A program made the translations under genes and the position numbers. Under the pieces are notes generated by a model. That model saw only the letters and a list, made by a program, of their open reading frames with translations. It ran no database searches and was not told where the DNA came from. From Whitmania pigra (lineage: Eukaryota > Annelida > Clitellata > Hirudinida > Haemopidae), in assembly GCA_021613335.1 (NCBI GenBank), contig JAJTWR010000182.1:1035001-1099000 (forward strand): DNA of 64,000 bases. Reading direction: 5' to 3'. Positions 58,701 through 64,000 of this stretch are shown here, in pieces. Each line of letters opens with the position of its first letter. Within the stretch, counting starts at the first letter, position 1.

Positions 58701-59192
58701 CCCGATCACATAAATTGAACTTTAATCAATTACTTCAATTAAATAAAAATCAGTTGAATCATTTAAATAAATTAACTTGGATTTATTGTTAGATATTATT
58801 GGAAATGTTCAAATTCATTTACTAACAGGCCTTTTGACCATTCTGTTGATTCATCATTCCACTCAAAAGGTTGCAATTCGTTGTTGCTCAGTCTTGCAAA
58901 AGCGAAGATGAGATGGGAGCAGAGATTGACATCAATATCTTCTGGAAAGAATTTTCCTGCTCCAGGTCTGTATTGGGACCAATTGGTGTAGTAACAAACT
59001 CTTTTATGTTCTGATTAAAAGTAGTGGTTTAATTGTTCATTTATTTTTTTCAATAAATTTCACTATTTGATCAAAATAAGTTTATTTTTTTACTTTACCT
59101 AATCAAACACTTGGTGAAATAAATCTTAAAATCTTACCAAAAGCCAAAACAGCCAGACTTAAGCAGAGACTGAAACCCAGGAGTCTAATCAT
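55753..59192 (-). CDS. GH18 chitinase, copy B, 8 exons, about 390 aa
   Basis: The same exon plan as copy A: signal-peptide exon at 59192 ([18 protein letters not shown]), barrel start near 59010-58826, catalytic exon near 57030-56759, then exons down to a TAG stop at 55753. The catalytic [10 protein letters not shown] and MSYDYHG motifs are kept. Two clear changes stand out. The block after LKTLLAVGG reads TGAGT where copy A and most family members read WNAGT or similar, so the cleft-lining Trp is lost. The C-terminus ends EESLEV instead of EKFLEEK. All exons look open. Intron 2 holds a 5' LINE fragment. Whether it still cleaves chitin well is uncertain; altered substrate binding is an inference. 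Confidence 0.88.
57404..58735 (+). mobile_element. 5' part of a non-LTR retrotransposon (endonuclease region)
   Basis: A short ORF1-like frame starts at 57404 ([18 protein letters not shown]). The following frames, 57584-58132 and 58154-58510, carry an apurinic-type endonuclease: [11 protein letters not shown] (the family has Glu where Gln stands), [10 protein letters not shown] and LDLILSN. The beginning of reverse transcriptase follows ([21 protein letters not shown] near 58650-58715), and then the sequence stops abruptly. Frames are broken at about 58132 and beyond. It lies in intron 2 of chitinase B, antisense to it, and is absent from copy A. Retention of the 5' end and loss of the 3' end is unlike normal LINE truncation and implies a later deletion. 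Confidence 0.85.
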
Positions 59193-60795
59193 TTTGCAGT
59201 TTTTCACAGCTCATAATTATGCGTTGATCTTTTATAGAGGCTAAGTATTGGGCGTGTTGTAAATTATAATCATTATGCCATATCCGGTTGCAAGATAAGA
59301 ACGCATGCTAACGGTAACAAGGACCATGTCAAGACCTCTTCATCCATTTGAAGTTGCTATTTATTAATGTCTTATTTTGCGCGTGTAATCGTCATTCAGT
59401 TAAATTTATTAATAAATTAATTTAACATTTAAATCTTGAATGATCCTTGTAAGAGTCTCTTATATGAGTAAAGATAAATTCTAACCTATATAATTTATTT
59501 TACGATATCGGTTTGTCATTTATTGTCGGTATTTTTTGAACAAATCAATATGTTATGTTAACAGATTGTTGAAATGTAGTACTTGCAAAATAATAAATAA
59601 AAATAAAATGTACAAGAGTAACAATAATAATTCACTTGAAATCAGTTGAGCAGATGAGTAAAATCTAGTGACGTAAAATTTCTACTATGGCACTAGTATG
59701 GCACTCTGATGGTTTCGCTATTAACAATGAAAGATAAGATTAATAATTGTAACAATAGTCATGCAGAAATATTCATCATCTATTCTGTTTTGTGTCTTAA
59801 CTTGGCTACGAACTGCGAACTTTTTTGTTCATTAGAATCTATAATTACATTTATCTACTTAAATGTCGTAATCAACTAGTAACAGATTTATTATTGATCA
59901 ATATAAAATGGTTTAATTATTTATAATTGATTTTCTATCATTTTTATTTTAGCTAAAAAACTTTGACAAATATTAAATTCGGATCTCAAGATGATTTAAA
60001 ACATTCAAAATATTAAGCAAAATTTGACAAAGGGTACACTTGACTTTATTATATTTAAATTGTTTTAAACGATTTGAGACGTTCATTTAGGTGGAATTAT
60101 TGTCACAGGATTTACAAGTTATACTTTTAATTAGACAAGAAGATGTAGGGTATGGATATGCTAATGTTCGTTTGATTGAATTTCATTTTTAGTTTCTAGA
60201 GAAGGGAATTACTGCAAAATCTCAGAAATTTATGAAGTGCATAAATCCGTTAATTTGATGATTAAATTTTCATATCAGCTCATCAATCTCTTTTTCATAA
60301 GATTACATCGTGATTAATCCTATTAAATACGTCAATGATTCAAATCGATTAATTAGAAACATGGAACGACTGAAAACAGATAAATAACAAGTGCTTATTT
60401 TTACAGGTGAAAAACATGTCACATTTCTTATCACAATTTCAGAGAAATCTCGATTACACCCATCACCTTATTTCGATGAATTTAAAAACTCCTCAGATTA
60501 GTAATGATCCTTTTCTGAAATTTATAAAAAATTATATTTCATTAGGCGAATATTTAAAGTGCCCTTTTTTAATCATAGGTCCTAAGACATCAAGGTACTG
60601 TAACACATTATAACAGCCGGAGGCAGTCGAGATGAAAAAATAACAAATAAAAAATAAAATAAAATGATAAAGTGAGTAAGAAAACAGTTAAAATTAAGAA
60701 CATGATTTATTCTTTGTGTTAATTTGTTAATTACAAATAAGCATTCTTCGCAGTCAAGTCATAAGAAGCGAAAAATGATGGCAACAAATAAACCA

Positions 60796-63700
60796 TCAAT
60801 CGTTTTCGTTGTCGCTGTCAATGTAGACGATATCGTAGTCGGGTTTATCATCTCGCAAGCAATTTATGAGGTAGTACAGATCTTCTTCTACGAACTAAAA
60901 GTTAAAGAAACAATTATTATTAAATGCTTAAAACATGTTTAGTGTTTAAAGCTTTAACAACAACAATTTGTCTGTTGGTCATGCAGAGTCTCACCTCATC
61001 AATTTCTTCTCCTTTCAACATCTTGATTAGATCTTCCTTTAGATATTCATGACGCTTAGGTAGTATCATGTAGGGACTAAAATAAGCGACAGTTTATCCT
61101 CGATCAAAAGTTCAATAGCTATTATAATCTTAATCTTACCATTTCCTCAAGAGAAGCTCGATAACCCACGGTACATAACCACGCTTTTGTGGATTTAAAA
61201 ATGTCTTTTCAAGGTAAATACGTATGGGACTGGAATATTTTCTGAAAACTTTTGTTTCGTAACCGATGTCATTAACTATCTGAAATGAAAATATATGATT
61301 CAACCCGTTCAATCGCTTGATTAATTAAAATCTATTAATTTAATTTATCATTTTTAATGAACTCACTTTCATTTCTTGATTCATCGTAAAAGCAGTGTGT
61401 ATTGCATCCAGCACTTGGAGTTGTTTCACGAAATCGTCGTAGAACAGAAATTTTTCAATGGTGTCGTCAGTTTCATCTTCAGAATTTATTGACTTATTGA
61501 TTAATTCGTCATTTAGATCAACTTTTGAATCCTCGACATCATTCTGGTGTTTGATGTTGCTTAGTGGCAAGTATGGCTTGATTTCCAAACCGTATTTTCT
61601 TTCCATGCCTCTCAGGATGTCGTCTGCAAACATTGTCTGTTTCTACAATGTGAAGTTCGATCATATAAGAGTATTTATAATAATTAATCAATGTAAAAAG
61701 TCGTTTTACATCAGGTTCTTCCAGAAGGTCCCCAAAGATTCTATAAAACATCGACATGAATTGTAAGTTAAGTTGATTGTCCACATCATCTTCGTCGTGC
61801 TAAAGAAAACAATTATTTTATGATTGAATTATTTATTTTATTGAATTATTAGTAATCATATAAATGTCATGTTTCATAGTATTATAGATGTACATGTAAA
61901 TAATATTTACTAAATATATATGTCGATTTTACTTATGTGAAGTCGAGTTATGTTAAACTAGAATCAAGAAAAATTATAACTCGCAACGCAATACCTCTCT
62001 CGAAATTGCCAGTAGAAAATTGGTCAATCGATTTGTTCTCTCATCTTCATTTTTGGCAGACATAAAGAAAGTATGAAGATGGTCAGAAAGAATAGAGGAA
62101 GCGTAATACATTCCTCCGCCACTCAGACTTTGTACATAAATTACATCGAACTGTTTTAAATGAGACAGATAATAATATTATGTTAAAATTGTTGTAATCA
62201 TGAAAACCAAATATTATTTTTAATTATTTTTAAATTCAAATACTTTTAACTATGTCACCATTGTTAAATATTGTAATCAAGGGATTCAATAATAACAATA
62301 ACATTCGTATTACAATTGTTTAAAAATAATACAACTTATGGTTTTTCTATTAAATGTTAATGATTAAAAATCTATTTTAAGACGTTACTATGGTTGTTTT
62401 GTGAACACGTTCCGTACCTCTGAATGAGTGCCGTAATCCCCCAGATACTTTCTTATATCTTCATATGATTCTTGCTCTAGCATTCCAAAAATAGCAGTGG
62501 CTGTTGGAATAAAGTAAATTGCATCACAATTTTTTCAAAAAACAATTTTTAATATTTTACATTCAACTATTTACTTCTTACCTTGACGAAACAACCAGGA
62601 ATGGATTCTTTGTTGTCGAGGATGTCTTGCTTGTGGAATATGTAGCAACCTTTTCATCCACATATATAAATGACTAACTGCAACGATAAACGTCAGATTT
62701 CACTATTCAGAATAAAGCCATGAAATAATATGTAAAGCCTGACATGAGCTCGATATTGTCACATTCTCAATAATGTATTTGTGCTTGAGAATAATGTTTA
62801 GTACTTTTAGGGCAAAACACACTTTATTTGTGTTTCTTGATGACATTAACATTGCCACAAAGCTTTTAAAAATAAATGTTATTGAATTAAAAACGTTGCC
62901 TAATCTGGAAATGAAAATGCTTTCTTACGGAGTGATTCTCAAATAAATCAATTTCATAATATCTGGAGCCTTTTCGATAATTTCAAGAAAGGTAGTAGCC
63001 AATCTATAATACTTCGGCAGTGACTTCCATTCACTCTACATTAATGAAGTTACATTTTAAATTAATACAAAATTTGCATATAATATCTTTAAATTTTATT
63101 TAATTTATTGATGTGAAAATTAAAAATTTCGAAAATAATTTTTAAAATACGAACCAATTCTAAATAAACCACAAGGAACCCTTCGAAACAGTCATTATTT
63201 AAAATTTCATTTGACTCTTCTAAGGGGACATCTGCAGACAAAACAATTTCAATTTGTTCATGCAAAATAATATTACTCTATAAAAACTAACTCGACGGGG
63301 TCGAATATGATAATTCATTTTCTTGATAAAGAAGGTCGTCGATTTCAAAGAGAGAATTCGAATCTGTCAATTTAGGTAGGGCTTTGCTGAAACAATTGGA
63401 CAAAATGACTGGGTAATAATTATTAAAAGAATTGACTATTGAAACATGTAAGCTAATTGAATATTTATCGAATTTAACTAATTAATATTCCAAATAAATA
63501 CTTTAATAATAATGTAATGATAATATTTAATGATAACAATAATTTAGTATTATATAATATAGTAATAATATTATAGTTACATTATAGTTATAGGGTTATT
63601 TTAACTAACGTAAATTTTTATTAATAAATGACAAAGTCTATTCTATAAATAATGATCGCCAACCTCAATTTTTCAGAAATTTCATGAAACTTGTTCAAGC

Positions 63701-63934
63701 TTCTTTCTGACAGCTACGAAAAGTCAATGTTAATTTTCGTAATTAATTAAGTGATATTTTTTAATGTTTTAATTACTAGAACCCAACCTCATTTACGTAA
63801 TAGGCTTCCTCATACAATTCTTTCAAATCTTGAAGCATTAGTGCATCTGAAAAAACCTCATTTTAAAATACTCATTAACATGTTGAACAAATCGCACTAT
63901 TAATTATACCTGTTGTTCTCTCTTCAACGGACAT
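60796..63934 (-). CDS. Unrecognised multi-exon gene, copy B
   Basis: Nearly identical to the gene at 51418-54539, from the ATG at 63934 to the stop at 60796. All exon borders noted for copy A are preserved. Visible coding changes are few. In the exon starting MFADDILRGME, Lys becomes Arg (GMERKYG). In the exon before it, the start HGEDEVYDQ reads HDEDDVDNQ and PMFYRIF reads SMFYRIF. A 17-base insertion (tttattttattgaatta region, about 61833-61850) lies in an intron. The clustering of changes in one exon pair against otherwise almost unchanged introns is notable. Function unknown; both copies look intact. Confidence 0.6.
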
Positions 63935-64000
63935 AGTTCTCAAATAACTTCTAAAACTTAAATGCGATCTGAGTAAATATTTATTATAGTTATTCAATTA

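Larger units (their letters stand above)
55490..64000. repeat. Large segmental duplication, copy B (runs to window end)
   Basis: Counterpart of 40084-54605. It contains the second chitinase and the second copy of the unknown gene. It lacks the 4.3 kb between 47000 and 51330, the LINE at 45485-46148 and the transposon cluster of chitinase intron 2, but has its own LINE fragment (57404-58730) in that intron. The last 3.3 kb is nearly identical to copy A. Confidence 0.9.

Overview
The window looks like nuclear DNA of an annelid worm. It is AT-rich and intron-dense, with short introns flanked by GT-AG (once apparently GC-AG), metazoan gene families and many decayed transposons. The strongest lineage clue is a three-exon gene for a linker chain of giant extracellular hemoglobin (22770-23858: signal peptide, coiled coil, LDL-receptor class A module, C-terminal globular domain), a family known from annelids. 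The species cannot be named from the sequence.

Layout. 0.6-3.2 kb: last exons of an Asn/Ser-rich acidic protein that resembles a transcriptional regulator. 6.2-7.2 kb: a two-exon gene of unknown function on the minus strand. 8.1-19.4 kb: a tandem segmental duplication, each unit holding one rhodopsin-type GPCR gene on the minus strand. Unit 1 carries a foldback MITE. Unit 2 carries a decayed LINE, a SINE, an integrase-less Ty3/gypsy element with intact 156-bp LTRs, and a second SINE. 20.5-26.6 kb: RPL12, the hemoglobin linker, and a protein with two death domains. 28.7-30.7 kb: a complete executioner-type caspase. 30.8-36.1 kb: a chromatin-remodelling factor resembling RSF1 on the minus strand, whose PHD-like finger has lost zinc ligands. 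It is divergent with a gene (36.7-40.1 kb) for a secreted/membrane protein of unusual architecture: coiled coil, furin-like site, TSP1, EGF, transmembrane segment and a long basic cytoplasmic tail. 40.3-64 kb: a large duplication in which copies A and B each contain a GH18 chitinase and an unrecognised gene of about 13 exons, both on the minus strand. Copy A has gained a pogo-like element, a LINE 3' end, hAT-like termini, SINEs and a stray chitinase fragment. Copy B has gained a different LINE fragment and lacks about 4.3 kb present in A.

The death-domain protein and the caspase are neighbours (about 2 kb apart, divergently transcribed) and would both suit a cell-death or innate-immune role; that link is inference. 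The other genes show no operon-like relationship. Exon boundaries were read by eye from splice signals and reading-frame continuity, so they are predictions. Identities of the retroelements, RPL12, caspase, chitinase, linker and GPCRs are firm; the RSF1-like assignment is moderate.
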